64,000 nucleotides of DNA from positions 2,294,001 to 2,358,000 of the forward strand of contig NZ_CP059348.1 of NCBI RefSeq assembly GCF_013702265.1, in the 5' to 3' direction. The DNA comes from Providencia rettgeri. Lineage in GTDB: Bacteria > Pseudomonadota > Gammaproteobacteria > Enterobacterales > Enterobacteriaceae. The notes beneath the pieces are model-generated. The model worked only from the letters and a program-made list of their open reading frames with translations. It had not been told where the DNA came from and did no database searches. The position numbers and the translations under genes were made by a program. This document shows positions 1-9,722 of the stretch, one piece after another (positions within the stretch are counted from its first letter, which is position 1; each line of letters opens with the position of its first letter).

Positions 1-982
1 GGGGGCATTGGAATACATCCCTGCAACCAAACTTCATAACAACAATACAAAAACCGACATTCAAATTGAGTCTCTTGTTGCTATTGCACAGGAAGTTCTC
101 GATTTGCGTAGCAACTTTAATGTGGAATTAAGTCGCAACCATCAAGATGATTCGGCTTCAATGATGGAGTTACTATCTGTAGGAATGAGTGCTGGTGGAG
201 CAAGACCTAAAGCTGTTCTCGCCTTTAATCATGATTTTACCCAAGTTCGCTCTGGTCAATCCAATATACCAGATAGTTTCACTCACTATTTAATGAAATT
301 TGATGGTGTAAGCGAGCACAATACAAACCAAGAAACGTTTGGAGATCCACTCGGTTATGGTGCCATGGAGTATGTCTATCACTTGATGGCGACACAGTGC
401 GGAGTCGATATGATGCCATGCCACTTATTAGATGAAGGTGCTAGACGGCATTTCATCACTCAGCGTTTTGATCGTATCGGTAACCAAAAAGTTCACGTAC
501 AGACCTTAAATGGTTTAGCGCATGTGGATTATAAAAACCCTGGTTCATTTTCCTACGCTGAACTATTTGGTATCGCCCGTGACTTACGTTTACCCGCAGA
601 TGATGCATTTCAGCTATTAAAACGAATGGCTTTTAACATTATCGCTCGCAATCATGATGATCATTCCAAAAATTTTGCATTTATGCTGAAAGATAATAAA
701 TGGATTTTAGCTCCCGCTTACGATCTAGCTTATAGTTATAAACCCGGTAGTAAATGGGTAAACAGTCATTGGATGAGCTTAAATGGAAAAAGAGATGATT
801 TTACCCGTGAGGATTTTTATTCTTTAATCAAGCTCAGCCCTGCATTTAGCAAACAGAAAATCGACAATATTATCGATGAAACTCTAGATGTAGTTTCCAA
901 ATGGAAAAAACTTGCCAAAGAGTGGGATGTTCCTGCTGAATTAGCCGATGAAATAAATAAAAATTTGAGATTAAATATCTAA
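1..982 (+). CDS. HipA-like serine/threonine kinase, 5'-truncated by the window edge
   Basis: C-terminal three quarters of a HipA-family kinase, the toxin half of HipBA-type toxin-antitoxin pairs. The frame is open to base 2 (G-A-L-E-Y-I-P-A), so the first in-window start-like codon (TTG at 8) is not the true start and roughly 100 N-terminal residues are missing. Counting from base 8, the family motifs are visible: SAGGARPK near residue 61, TQRFDR near 150, the catalytic loop NHDDHSKN near 215, and APAYDLAYS, the Mg-binding DFG-like element, near 236. All are intact, so the kinase fold looks functional. HipA phosphorylates glutamyl-tRNA synthetase in E. coli; the substrate here is unknown. A HipB-like antitoxin would be expected upstream, outside the window. 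Confidence 0.85.
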   Translation, partial: GALEYIPATKLHNNNTKTDIQIESLVAIAQEVLDLRSNFNVELSRNHQDDSASMMELLSVGMSAGGARPKAVLAFNHDFTQVRSGQSNIPDSFTHYLMKFDGVSEHNTNQETFGDPLGYGAMEYVYHLMATQCGVDMMPCHLLDEGARRHFITQRFDRIGNQKVHVQTLNGLAHVDYKNPGSFSYAELFGIARDLRLPADDAFQLLKRMAFNIIARNHDDHSKNFAFMLKDNKWILAPAYDLAYSYKPGSKWVNSHWMSLNGKRDDFTREDFYSLIKLSPAFSKQKIDNIIDETLDVVSKWKKLAKEWDVPAELADEINKNLRLNI

Positions 983-1083
983 TTCTTAGTTAATAAATCA
1001 GTTAGCTATACACTAAATTTTTGCATGTTTACCCCGTCAACTCATTCATAATAGTAAGCATACAAGACAAGGAAGAAGGAAGA

Positions 1084-1308
1084 ATGATGACTAAGCGATG
1101 GATAAAAACCGTTCTGTTCATCAAATTAGTATTGCTATGGATATTTTCGTGGATCCCCTTTCCTTGCGGCGGAGGCATTCTTAATAATGCTATCGATCGT
1201 GCATATAAACGCGCGCTTAATGATTTTCGCAATAGTAAAATTGATGAAAAGAATGCTGAAATGAAGAAAAATGGCGTTAACCTCAAAAATCTAAATAAAA
1301 AGCTTTAA
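1084..1308 (+). CDS. small hypothetical protein with one membrane segment
   Basis: Predicted 74-residue protein that I do not recognise. The start was set at the first of two adjacent ATG codons (1084 and 1087) because a purine-rich ribosome site, GGAAGAAGGA, lies just upstream; the longer open frame from 1021 has no such site. Residues about 8-24 form one hydrophobic helix (V-L-F-I-K-L-V-L-L-W-I-F-S-W-I), followed by a CGGG turn and a strongly basic, charged tail rich in Lys and Asn. It lies about 100 bp after the HipA-like kinase on the same strand, but nothing in the sequence links them functionally. It could be a small inner-membrane protein. Confidence 0.5.
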   Translation: MMTKRWIKTVLFIKLVLLWIFSWIPFPCGGGILNNAIDRAYKRALNDFRNSKIDEKNAEMKKNGVNLKNLNKKL

Positions 1309-1394
1309 TTTATTGCTTATCCCATCATCAACATGCCAAACATTTCGGTTCATCATTAATCCTAAATATACCGAACAATCTCAGCCACTCCCCA

Positions 1395-1431
1395 AAAAAC
1401 AAAAAGGCACCAGTAAGTAACTGATGCCTTT
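1395..1431 (-). terminator. Rho-independent terminator after guaA
   Basis: On the minus strand, AAAGGCATCAGT and its complement ACTGGTGCCTTT form a 12-bp stem with one G-U pair around TACTT, followed by TTTTTGTTTTTTG. It lies 43 bases past the guaA stop codon and ends the guaBA transcript. Confidence 0.85.
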
Positions 1432-1473
1432 AATATTAATGATTTCTAAAAATCGCTATCGATTATAGCTAAA

Positions 1474-3051
1474 TCATTCCCACTCAATGGTCGCTGGTGG
1501 CTTGCCGCTGATGTCATAAACTACGCGGGAAATGCCATTCACTTCATTGATAATGCGGTTAGACACACGGCCTAAGAAGTCATATGGCAAGTGAGCCCAA
1601 TGAGCAGTCATAAAGTCGATGGTTTCAACTGCACGCAGAGAAACAACCCAGTCATACTTACGGCCATCGCCCATTACGCCAACAGAGCGCACTGGTAAGA
1701 ATACGGTGAATGCTTGGCTAACTTTATTGTACAGATCAGCTTTGTGCAGCTCTTCGATAAAGATAGCATCTGCGCGACGCAGCAAGTCACAATACTCTTT
1801 CTTCACTTCACCCAGAACACGAACACCTAAACCTGGACCCGGGAATGGGTGGCGGTACAGCATATCGTATGGCAGGCCTAACTCCAGACCAATCTTACGC
1901 ACTTCGTCTTTGAACAGCTCTTTCAAAGGTTCAACCAGACCCAGTTTCATATCTTCCGGTAAGCCACCCACGTTATGGTGAGATTTAATAACGTGCGCTT
2001 TACCTGTTGCTGATGCCGCAGATTCGATAATATCTGGGTAAATCGTTCCTTGTGCTAACCATTTGATATTTGGCAGCTTAGACGACTCTTCATCGAATAC
2101 TTCGATAAATACGTGACCAATTTTCTTACGTTTCGCTTCTGGATCTGAAATGCCAGCCAGTGCGTTCATAAAGCGGTCTTCTGCTTTCGCGTGGATGATG
2201 TTCAGGTCAAATTTACCTTGGAACATTTCCATGACTTGATCAGCTTCATTTAAACGCAGTAAGCCGTTATCAACGAATACGCAAGTCAGGCGTTTACCAA
2301 TCGCACGATTTAATAACAGCGCAGTGACAGAAGAATCTACACCGCCAGACAGTGCTAACAGAACATGGTCATCACCGATTTGTTCTTTCAGTCGAGCAAC
2401 GGTATCTTCGATAATCGCCGCTGATGTCCACAACGCTTCACATTGGCACAGATCCAATACGAAACGTTTTAAAATATTTAAACCTTGATGAGTGTGAGTC
2501 ACTTCTGGGTGGAACTGAACACCGTAGAAACGTTTCTCAACATCCGCCATGATGGCATACGGGCAGCTTGGGGTGCTTGCAATCGTTTTGAAGCTAGATG
2601 GAATAGCAGTTACTTTGTCGCCATGGCTCATCCACACATCTAAAACTGGCTTGCCATCTTCGTTCAGCGCATCTTGGATGTCGCGGAACAGGTCGCAATC
2701 TTCCAGAATCTCAACGTTCGCATAACCAAACTCACGTTCGCCAGACACTTCAACCGCGCCACCTAATTGCATGGACATAGTTTGCATGCCGTAGCAGATA
2801 CCTAAAACAGGCACGCCCGCATTAAATACATACTCTGGTGCACGTGGGCTATCAGCCTCTGTCGTACTTTCTGGACCACCAGACAAGATAATCCCGTTAG
2901 GATTAAACTCTCTGATTTGCTCTTCGGTCACATCCCACGCCCACAGTTCACAGTAGACGCCAATTTCACGGATACGACGCGCAATCAGCTGAGTATACTG
3001 AGAGCCGAAATCAAGAATAAGAATGCGATGCTTATGGATATTTGTAGTCAT
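1474..3051 (-). CDS. guaA: GMP synthase (glutamine-hydrolysing)
   Basis: 525-residue GMP synthase; it aminates XMP to GMP using glutamine and ATP in the cytoplasm. The N-terminal class I glutamine amidotransferase domain (about 1-200) carries the nucleophile Cys86 in GICYGMQ and the His/Glu pair in GVQFHPEV. It is followed by the ATP-pyrophosphatase domain with the PP-loop [11 protein letters not shown] near 232 and the C-terminal dimerisation domain ending in PPATIEWE. The start MTTNIHKHR matches E. coli GuaA in position; an upstream in-frame ATG at 3075 would add eight unrelated residues. It follows guaB by 136 bp on the same strand, the normal guaBA operon, and is followed by a terminator. 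Confidence 0.98.
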   Translation of the reverse strand: MTTNIHKHRILILDFGSQYTQLIARRIREIGVYCELWAWDVTEEQIREFNPNGIILSGGPESTTEADSPRAPEYVFNAGVPVLGICYGMQTMSMQLGGAVEVSGEREFGYANVEILEDCDLFRDIQDALNEDGKPVLDVWMSHGDKVTAIPSSFKTIASTPSCPYAIMADVEKRFYGVQFHPEVTHTHQGLNILKRFVLDLCQCEALWTSAAIIEDTVARLKEQIGDDHVLLALSGGVDSSVTALLLNRAIGKRLTCVFVDNGLLRLNEADQVMEMFQGKFDLNIIHAKAEDRFMNALAGISDPEAKRKKIGHVFIEVFDEESSKLPNIKWLAQGTIYPDIIESAASATGKAHVIKSHHNVGGLPEDMKLGLVEPLKELFKDEVRKIGLELGLPYDMLYRHPFPGPGLGVRVLGEVKKEYCDLLRRADAIFIEELHKADLYNKVSQAFTVFLPVRSVGVMGDGRKYDWVVSLRAVETIDFMTAHWAHLPYDFLGRVSNRIINEVNGISRVVYDISGKPPATIEWE

Positions 3052-3187
3052 TTGAGGAGAATTCCAGCAATTCAAGTCAAAATAAAAGGTGGTGACACCA
3101 TCAACATGTGTGCCACCCTGAAACTTTTCGATTACTGTTTTAAAGGATAATAGCGCCCCGAAATGGCGTTATTATCCTAAACAATAA

Positions 3188-4654
3188 TTACTGCCCTAAG
3201 CGATAGTTAGGAGACTCTTTAGTGATAGTCACATCATGAACGTGACTTTCTTGAATACCCGCACCACTGATACGCACAAATTCAGCTTTCGTTCTCAGCA
3301 TATCAATAGTACCGCAGCCTGTCAGACCCATACATGAGCGTAAACCACCCATTTGTTGGTGAATGATCTCTTTTAAGCGACCTTTGTAAGCCACGCGACC
3401 TTCGATACCTTCTGGAACCAGTTTGTCTGCTGCGTTATCAGATTGGAAATAACGGTCTGAAGAACCTTTAGACATTGCGCCCAGAGAACCCATTCCACGG
3501 TACGCTTTATAGGTACGGCCTTGGAACAGGATAGTTTCACCAGGAGATTCTTCGGTACCTGCAAACATGGAACCGACCATCACACACGCAGCGCCAGCCG
3601 CGATAGCTTTAGAAATATCACCAGAGAAACGGATACCACCATCTGCAATAACAGGAATGCCAGTGCCTTCTAATGCGCCCGCTGCTTCAGCGATTGCCGT
3701 GATTTGAGGTACACCCACGCCAGTGACGATACGAGTTGTACAAATTGAACCTGGGCCGATACCCACTTTCACTGCGCTAACACCCGCGTCTGCTAACGCT
3801 TTCGCGCCTTCAGCTGTTGCAACGTTACCACCAATGATTTGTAAATCAGGGTATTTTTGGCGAGTTTCACGAATACGCTGTAAAACCCCTTCAGAATGAC
3901 CGTGTGATGAGTCAATGAGCAGAACGTCAACGCCTGCTGCAACCAATGCATCAACACGTTCTTCGTTACCTGCGCCAGCACCAACAGCCGCACCTACACG
4001 CAGACGGCCTTGCTCGTCTTTACATGCGTTTGGTTTACGTTCTGCTTTTTGGAAATCTTTAACGGTGATCATACCTAACAGATGGAAGTTATCATCGATA
4101 ACTAAAGCTTTCTCAACACGTTGCTCATGCATTTTTTGTAAAACGACTTCGCGTGCTTCGCCTTCTTTCACGGTCACTAAACGCTCTTTTGGCGTCATCA
4201 CCGCAGTCACTGGTTGGTCTAAATCCGTTACGAAACGGACGTCACGACCTGTAATGATACCCACTAAAGAATTATCTTTAGAGACAACAGGATAACCTGC
4301 GAAACCATTGCGTTCAGCCATTTCTTGCACTTCACGAATTGTGGTTTCTGGGGTAACAGTGACAGGATCAGTCACCACGCCGCTTTCATGTTTTTTCACA
4401 CGGCGGACTTCTTCAGCTTGACGCTCAATGGACATGTTTTTATGGATAAATCCAATACCACCTTCTTGAGCCAGTGCGATAGCCAGATCAGATTCGGTGA
4501 CAGTATCCATCGCTGCGGAGAGCATAGGAATGTTCAGGCGGATTTTTGCGGTCAGTTGAGTGGACAGATCTGCCGTGTTTGGCAGTACAGTTGAGTGTGC
4601 AGGGACGAGTAAAACATCGTCGAAAGTTAGTGCTTCTTTTTTAATGCGTAACAT
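3188..4654 (-). CDS. guaB: inosine-5'-monophosphate dehydrogenase
   Basis: 488-residue IMP dehydrogenase; it oxidises IMP to XMP with NAD+, the committed step of guanine nucleotide synthesis. A TIM barrel ([13 protein letters not shown] near residue 10) is interrupted by a CBS pair at about 95-200. The catalytic loop [11 protein letters not shown] carries the cysteine that attacks IMP, followed by the GG-DGG phosphate site ([12 protein letters not shown]) and the mobile-flap region around [10 protein letters not shown]. The start [11 protein letters not shown] agrees with the family length; an upstream in-frame ATG at 4717 falls in the promoter region. First gene of guaBA, divergent from xseA, with a promoter, a PurR-like operator and a CRP site upstream. 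Confidence 0.98.
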   Translation of the reverse strand: MLRIKKEALTFDDVLLVPAHSTVLPNTADLSTQLTAKIRLNIPMLSAAMDTVTESDLAIALAQEGGIGFIHKNMSIERQAEEVRRVKKHESGVVTDPVTVTPETTIREVQEMAERNGFAGYPVVSKDNSLVGIITGRDVRFVTDLDQPVTAVMTPKERLVTVKEGEAREVVLQKMHEQRVEKALVIDDNFHLLGMITVKDFQKAERKPNACKDEQGRLRVGAAVGAGAGNEERVDALVAAGVDVLLIDSSHGHSEGVLQRIRETRQKYPDLQIIGGNVATAEGAKALADAGVSAVKVGIGPGSICTTRIVTGVGVPQITAIAEAAGALEGTGIPVIADGGIRFSGDISKAIAAGAACVMVGSMFAGTEESPGETILFQGRTYKAYRGMGSLGAMSKGSSDRYFQSDNAADKLVPEGIEGRVAYKGRLKEIIHQQMGGLRSCMGLTGCGTIDMLRTKAEFVRISGAGIQESHVHDVTITKESPNYRLGQ

Positions 4655-4706
4655 AGGCAATATCCCACCAGGCAGCGTTATGAAAGGTATAAAATATTGC
4701 CGCGGC

Positions 4707-4740
4707 ATTATACACACCGTAATCGGTTGCTTCCAGCACT
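4707..4740 (-). promoter_or_regulatory. guaB promoter with PurR-like operator
   Basis: On the minus strand a perfect -10 box TATAAT lies at 4707-4712; a weak -35 (TGGAAG) lies 17 bp upstream. Between them, at 4716-4731, AGCAACCGATTACGGT matches the PurR palindrome ACGCAAACGTTTGCGT at about 11 of 16 positions and keeps the central CG. A repressor bound here would cover the promoter spacer. The promoter is clear; the operator is inferred by analogy with E. coli guaB. Confidence 0.6.
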
Positions 4741-4806
4741 TTTTTCAAAAAAAACTTGATAAGTCCGTCGGCTACGTTAGTATCAGTCAATTAAGTCATT
4801 GTTTTA

Positions 4807-4828
4807 AAATTTGATCTAGCTCACATGT
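4807..4828. promoter_or_regulatory. CRP site shared by guaB upstream region and xseA start
   Basis: A 22-bp near-palindrome (halves TTTGATC and GCTCACA around TA) matches the CRP consensus at about 19 of 22 positions. Its centre, 4817.5, is about 117 bp upstream of the expected guaB start point near 4700, the spacing reported for the CRP site of E. coli guaB. It overlaps the ATG of xseA (4825), so a bound activator could also hinder xseA transcription from further upstream. Confidence 0.7.
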
Positions 4829-6192
4829 CGACTCAACAAAATAGCGCAATTTACTCAGTCAGCAAGCTCAACCAAACGGTAAGAGAACTTCTTGATACCC
4901 AAATGGGACGAATTTGGTTAACGGCCGAAATTTCCAATTTTTCGCAGCCAAGTTCGGGACATTGGTACCTGACACTCAAAGATGATCGTGCCCAAGTTCG
5001 CGCGGCGATGTTCCGTGGGCAAAATACTCGCGTCACCTTCCGTCCACAAAATGGGCAGCAGGTGTTAGTCCGTGCCACTGTCACACTGTATGAGCCGCGT
5101 GGAGACTATCAGCTAATCATCGAAAGCATGCAACCCGCTGGTGAAGGTCTACTGCAACAGCGCTTCGAGCTACTCAAACAAACCCTTAATGCCCAAGGGT
5201 TATTTGATGTTATTCACAAGCAAGCCTTGCCATCTCCAGCAAAACGCGTGGGGATTATTACCTCTGCAACCGGTGCTGCCCTGCATGATATTTTAAATAT
5301 CCTACATCGCCGTGACCCATCCCTACCCGTGGTTATCTACCCGACAGCTGTTCAAGGGGATTTAGCGCCTGCGCAAATCGCCAGAGCCATCGAACTCGCA
5401 AACCTACGTAATGAATGCGACGTTCTCATTGTGGGGCGTGGTGGCGGTTCACTGGAAGATTTATGGGCATTCAATGAAGAGATCGTGGCACGTGCCATTT
5501 TTGCTAGCCGATTACCGATCATTAGCGCCGTTGGGCATGAAACGGATGTGACCATCGCCGATTATGTTGCCGATGTACGTGCACCTACGCCATCGGCAGC
5601 CGCGGAGCTTGTCAGTCGCAATCAAACCGAGATGCTTCGCCAATTGAAATCAGGGCAACAGCACCTAGAGATGGCGATGGATTATTATTTGGCGGCACAG
5701 CAGCAACGTTTCGCACGTCTTCAGCACCGTTTACAACAGCAACACCCGCAATTACGCCTTGCTCGGCAACAAAATCAGCTTTCAGCCTTACGCCAAAAAC
5801 TGACCAATGCCATCAGCCGCCAGCTACAATCGGCCACCTTTAAATTCGATAAAAACCAACGCCGCTTGATGCAAAATGACCTGCGCCCTCAATTACAACG
5901 CCAACAGCGCCAATTGCAGCAAACGCAGTATCATTTACAAAATATGCTGACTCAGTTAGTGAATAACTACCGCCAGCGTTTTGCTGTTGCCTGTTCCAAA
6001 ATGGAGGCTGTTAGCCCGCTTGCTACCCTCGCCCGAGGTTTCAGCATCAGCGAAACCGCTGAAGGCGCTGTATTGAAAAAAACCAGCCAAGTGAAATTAG
6101 GCCAACAGCTCAAAACTCGCTTAAATGATGGTTGGGTTGAAAGCCAAGTGACCAATATTCAGAAGGTTCGAGCGAAAAGATCAACCAAATAG
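4825..6192 (+). CDS. xseA: exodeoxyribonuclease VII large subunit
   Basis: 455-residue large subunit of exonuclease VII, the single-strand-specific nuclease that degrades DNA from both ends and needs several small subunits (XseB, not in the window). An N-terminal OB-fold spans about 15-105 ([19 protein letters not shown]), followed by the catalytic domain with the hallmark [17 protein letters not shown] at 203-219 and [17 protein letters not shown] long Gln/Arg-rich coiled coil covers about 270-385, and the C-terminal segment carries LARGFSI. Divergent from guaB. Its 3' end overlaps the convergent esterase gene by 12 bp. Confidence 0.97.
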   Translation: MSTQQNSAIYSVSKLNQTVRELLDTQMGRIWLTAEISNFSQPSSGHWYLTLKDDRAQVRAAMFRGQNTRVTFRPQNGQQVLVRATVTLYEPRGDYQLIIESMQPAGEGLLQQRFELLKQTLNAQGLFDVIHKQALPSPAKRVGIITSATGAALHDILNILHRRDPSLPVVIYPTAVQGDLAPAQIARAIELANLRNECDVLIVGRGGGSLEDLWAFNEEIVARAIFASRLPIISAVGHETDVTIADYVADVRAPTPSAAAELVSRNQTEMLRQLKSGQQHLEMAMDYYLAAQQQRFARLQHRLQQQHPQLRLARQQNQLSALRQKLTNAISRQLQSATFKFDKNQRRLMQNDLRPQLQRQQRQLQQTQYHLQNMLTQLVNNYRQRFAVACSKMEAVSPLATLARGFSISETAEGAVLKKTSQVKLGQQLKTRLNDGWVESQVTNIQKVRAKRSTK

Positions 6193-7149
6193 CTGTTTTT
6201 TCAAATATTCCGCACCATCTAGAATGGCATTATCCGCCGTTGGCATGATGCGGGAGTAATGTAAAAAGGCATGCAGTGTCCCCGGATACATTCGGTATTC
6301 ACAAGGTATTTTATGCGATTGAAACGTTTGAAATAATGTCACGCTATCATCAAGTAACGGATCATATTCCGCACTCGCAATAAAACAAGGTGGAATATCT
6401 CGCGTAAGGTCATTATTAAACAAGCAATAGTAAGGCTCTTCACGGCTTCCTTGTTCGCCGAAGTAAGCATTGTCATACTCTTGGAGATCTTCTCGTCTTA
6501 ACCCATCCCATTCACCGCCATACAAACGGCGACTGCTGGAATCTTGTAAGCCATACAATCCATACCACAGTAAAACTGCACAAACATCACCACAGTAGAT
6601 TTGTTTATCCCGTAACCATAATACGGTAGCAAGGGATAACATCGCTCCAGCAGAGTCCCCCGCAAACCCAATGCGGTGCATATTCAACGAATATTTTTCA
6701 GCGTGTTGAGAATAAAATTGGCATACCGCTACCGCTTCCTCAATCGCTTGAGGATAACGAGCTTCAGGGGAAAGCGAATAATCAACACCTATCACAGTAC
6801 AGCCTGAATACAATGCTAATAAACGCATAATTCGGTCATGGGTATCGAGGTTACCGAGGATAAACCCGCCACCATGCAAATAAAATAGTGTAGCAGGCGT
6901 ATGTTCAATAGGATGATACACTCTCGTGACAACGTCACATTTAGCAGTTTTAACCGTCATGTCTTCAACACGAAAGAGCTCCGGAGCATTGGCATTCCAA
7001 TAACGACGATCTTCATTATAAGCAAGGCGCTGAGCTTCATAACTTCCGTCGGTTGGCTCCACCGATGTCTGTTGCTCATAGTATTGAATTACTTTTTGCA
7101 TCTCTGGCGAAATTAAATCAAGCACATTGATTTTATTGGTTGTTTTCAT
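6181..7149 (-). CDS. aes: acetyl esterase Aes (HSL-family hydrolase)
   Basis: 322-residue alpha/beta hydrolase of the hormone-sensitive-lipase family, very similar to E. coli Aes, which cleaves short-chain acyl esters and in E. coli also restrains the maltose activator MalT. The oxyanion-hole motif HGGG is at 92-95, the nucleophile elbow GDSAG at 164-168, the acid in DPLLDD near 262, and the catalytic His in LHAFLHY near 292. The start [12 protein letters not shown] was chosen because GTGGAGATTG precedes it at normal spacing; an upstream in-frame start at 7191 is less likely. It lies downstream of the receptor gene on the same strand, separated by a large inverted repeat, so co-transcription is uncertain. 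Confidence 0.92.
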   Translation of the reverse strand: MKTTNKINVLDLISPEMQKVIQYYEQQTSVEPTDGSYEAQRLAYNEDRRYWNANAPELFRVEDMTVKTAKCDVVTRVYHPIEHTPATLFYLHGGGFILGNLDTHDRIMRLLALYSGCTVIGVDYSLSPEARYPQAIEEAVAVCQFYSQHAEKYSLNMHRIGFAGDSAGAMLSLATVLWLRDKQIYCGDVCAVLLWYGLYGLQDSSSRRLYGGEWDGLRREDLQEYDNAYFGEQGSREEPYYCLFNNDLTRDIPPCFIASAEYDPLLDDSVTLFQTFQSHKIPCEYRMYPGTLHAFLHYSRIMPTADNAILDGAEYLKKQLFG

Positions 7150-7223
7150 TGCAATCTCCACATTCTTATTCATTGATTGTAATGAATCCAAAGGGACAAA
7201 CTGAGAGTGGCGTAGCCAATATT

Positions 7224-7291
7224 GAAAGCGTTTAGATAATCAGCCTATCAATCTTCCTTAGTGAGTAAGGCTAAAAATACTAAACGCTTTC
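7224..7291. repeat. large 12-bp inverted repeat with nested hairpin
   Basis: GAAAGCGTTTAG at 7224-7235 is perfectly repeated in inverse orientation at 7280-7291. The 44-bp interval holds a second small stem, CCTTA at 7256-7260 with TAAGG at 7266-7270. It sits between the stop of the receptor gene and aes. No U-run follows on either strand, so it may be a processing or transcript-end structure rather than a classic terminator. Confidence 0.6.
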
Positions 7292-7308
7292 CGTTAACTA
7301 TCTATTGG

Positions 7309-9570
7309 TCAGAAGCGCACTTGACCGCCAATCATATAACTGCGCCCTCTTCCCGTTTCATTATTTCTGCCACGTTCTTCCATCACTGCGCCAGAGTTTG
7401 CACGGTTTAACACGTCGGTGTAGTTTTCATTAGTGAGGTTATTAATCGCCATCATTAACTTGAAGTGTTTATTGATTTCATAGTCTGCATACAGGTCAAC
7501 TATAGTTGGCTGTTTTTCATACTTCTCCGTCATCGCATCCCCGTTCATGTCACCGTCAGGAATTGGGCTGATACGTTTAGATGGCCCCGTCCATGTCACT
7601 GTCGAGCCTACGGTCAGTTTTTCATCAAACAGGCGAACACCCGAATCTAAAGTCACATAATATTCAGGTAATTGGGTAAAGTCCCCTGCACTAAATACCG
7701 ATGTACTGTTGATTGATACCGGTTGTTTGCCAGACTCTTTGGTGTAAGAAACCATGGAGTAAAATACCCCAGCATCGTAGTTCGCTTGCAACTCGTAGCC
7801 GCGCAAATTGACATCCCGAGGATCGTTCACATACATATCTGCACGTTGGAAAATATCTGGATTTTCTTTATCCCACACATCGTCGTTAATTAAGCACCAA
7901 TCAAATTCTTCTTGAGAAGTTGCACGACATAGCATGAAGGATTTACTGGTAATGTAGTCCTTGATATGAGTGTGGAACCACAGCGCTTTCAGATTAAACT
8001 GGTCTCCTTCCACCACTAAATCTGGCTTAAAGCTATTAAAACCAATTTGCCAAGTTTGTGCTTTTTCCCCTTTTAGGAATGGGTTCATACTCTGACCGCC
8101 ATTTTGAGAGAAAAAGGCTTCTTGAGAGTTCGGCGCACGCATTGAATGCGCATAACTCACAAATGGCTGAAATTCAGGAATAATTTGTGCAGAAACTAAC
8201 ACTCCGGGGTTAATGCCACTTTCTCGCAGATTTAACGTACTCGCTTCTTGAGGGAAGCATTTCTCGGTTTCATCACAAGCGGGTTTATATCCTTGAACGC
8301 GATAATTTAAATAATTGAGGTCGAATGTAGCAGTATAAATATCGTACTGCGCCTCAAATTGCGTATACAAGCTCGTAATATCTTGTGTACCACTCGGTGA
8401 GAATGGGTTGTAAGTAATTGTGTTTGGATCTTCTACCGGTTTTGTGATTTTTTGGTATTTAGTCTTCATTAATTTCGAACCAACCTGCCACTTAAAATCA
8501 GTGTCGCCATAAGAAAAACGGCTGGTATTGGAAATATTAATACTGTCAGATTTGTTTTCTGATTCTGCGTCTTTTAATGCACCGCCAATTGGCTCTCCTT
8601 GGAATTTTTGAGTATTAAATCCATGGCTCGCCAGCACTTCCACATCAATCAATTCATTGATTGGCGTGTATTTATATTTAAGGTAATAATCTTCGCTGTT
8701 AATCTTACGGCTAGTTAATTTGTTTTGTAAAAATCGGCCGCTGAATTCGACTTCATGACTATCATTCGGTTTATATTTTAATTTAGTTAATTGAGATTGC
8801 GGTTTTTGTTTGAATGTCGGGTCGGTTGCAAATTCATCCGTATCAAATCCATCACCATTTTTATAACTGCCTGGGATATTGTGCCCACTCACAGCAATTA
8901 AGCCGCCAAAATAACCGTCACCCTCATTTAATAACGTTTTTCCCGCAACCGAAACCATGCCGTTATAGCCGAGTCCATTATCTCCCCAGCTCCCTTTGCT
9001 ACGTACTCCCCACAAATTATCTTTGAAAATCACATCATCAATAGATAAGGTCCGAAAGTTGGCGCTTCCCGCTAAGGCGTTAACACTGTTACTACCATTC
9101 AATTGCCCCTTTTCTACCTCAACTTCCACAATAAAGTTAGGGTCGATAAGTGAACCAAAGTCATTGCTCGGCTGCATGCCGTGAGTGAATTTACTCGGCG
9201 ATATTCCGTAATAGCTCTGTGTGACACCATCCACCATCATGTTTACGCGCCCAAAGCCACTCAGCCCGCGAATATTCACGTTGATGGTGCCTTGGCTCGC
9301 ATCCATTTGGGTATAGGTTCCGGGCATCGAACGGATAATTTTATCCATGGATTGTAATTTATTTTCGGTACCGACTGCGCTATAGGCCCCCGGTTTTTCC
9401 AAGGCTTTGACCAACGGCGTTTGTTTTTGTGCGCCCGACACTTTTAATTGGCTAAAATTAACCACATCATCTTTCTGCTTATTTGTCTGCTGTGTATTTT
9501 CAGACAAAGCGAAGCCGTGGAAGCTAGCGGAAATAGTCCCAGCTACCATGATTATTATTTTATTATTCAT
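7309..9570 (-). CDS. TonB-dependent outer-membrane receptor, heme/iron type
   Basis: 753-residue outer-membrane receptor. A signal peptide ends near residue 22 (ASFHGFA). A TonB-box-like stretch, DDVVNFSQLKVSG, is at 34-46, followed by a plug domain with NVNIRGLSGFGRVNMMVDGV at about 97-116, then a 22-strand-type barrel ending in Q-V-R-F with the expected terminal Phe. The barrel has heme-receptor-like MRAPNSQE and N-P-F-L-K-G-E boxes, but no His between them. Two close Cys pairs (CX5C and CX10C) suggest disulfide-locked outer loops. The start is set by CAGGA eight bases before the ATG at 9570. Last gene of the chaN/tonB/peptidase/receptor cluster. A heme or iron-chelate ligand is inferred. 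Confidence 0.88.
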   Translation of the reverse strand: MNNKIIIMVAGTISASFHGFALSENTQQTNKQKDDVVNFSQLKVSGAQKQTPLVKALEKPGAYSAVGTENKLQSMDKIIRSMPGTYTQMDASQGTINVNIRGLSGFGRVNMMVDGVTQSYYGISPSKFTHGMQPSNDFGSLIDPNFIVEVEVEKGQLNGSNSVNALAGSANFRTLSIDDVIFKDNLWGVRSKGSWGDNGLGYNGMVSVAGKTLLNEGDGYFGGLIAVSGHNIPGSYKNGDGFDTDEFATDPTFKQKPQSQLTKLKYKPNDSHEVEFSGRFLQNKLTSRKINSEDYYLKYKYTPINELIDVEVLASHGFNTQKFQGEPIGGALKDAESENKSDSINISNTSRFSYGDTDFKWQVGSKLMKTKYQKITKPVEDPNTITYNPFSPSGTQDITSLYTQFEAQYDIYTATFDLNYLNYRVQGYKPACDETEKCFPQEASTLNLRESGINPGVLVSAQIIPEFQPFVSYAHSMRAPNSQEAFFSQNGGQSMNPFLKGEKAQTWQIGFNSFKPDLVVEGDQFNLKALWFHTHIKDYITSKSFMLCRATSQEEFDWCLINDDVWDKENPDIFQRADMYVNDPRDVNLRGYELQANYDAGVFYSMVSYTKESGKQPVSINSTSVFSAGDFTQLPEYYVTLDSGVRLFDEKLTVGSTVTWTGPSKRISPIPDGDMNGDAMTEKYEKQPTIVDLYADYEINKHFKLMMAINNLTNENYTDVLNRANSGAVMEERGRNNETGRGRSYMIGGQVRF

Positions 9571-9619
9571 TAAACCATTCCTGTAAACGTACTGATAAAA
9601 CAGCCGCTCACATTGCAAA

Positions 9620-9707
9620 CGCAGAATAAATATGTTTTCTGCGAATAGGATTAGTTGTAAGTTTTTATAACTTCACAACTAATCCTTGGTAACCTTATTT
9701 TGGTTAC
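9620..9707. repeat. three consecutive hairpins between peptidase and receptor genes
   Basis: The gap holds three inverted repeats: CGCAGAA/TTCTGCG at 9620-9643, a 12-bp perfect stem AGGATTAGTTGT/ACAACTAATCCT at 9647-9686, and GTAACC/GGTTAC at 9689-9707. All lie downstream of the peptidase stop and upstream of the receptor start on the minus-strand transcript. None has a strong U-tract, so they resemble mRNA-processing or expression-balancing structures more than terminators. No Fur box or clear promoter was seen here. Confidence 0.55.
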
Positions 9708-9722
9708 TTATTATGGGTAACG

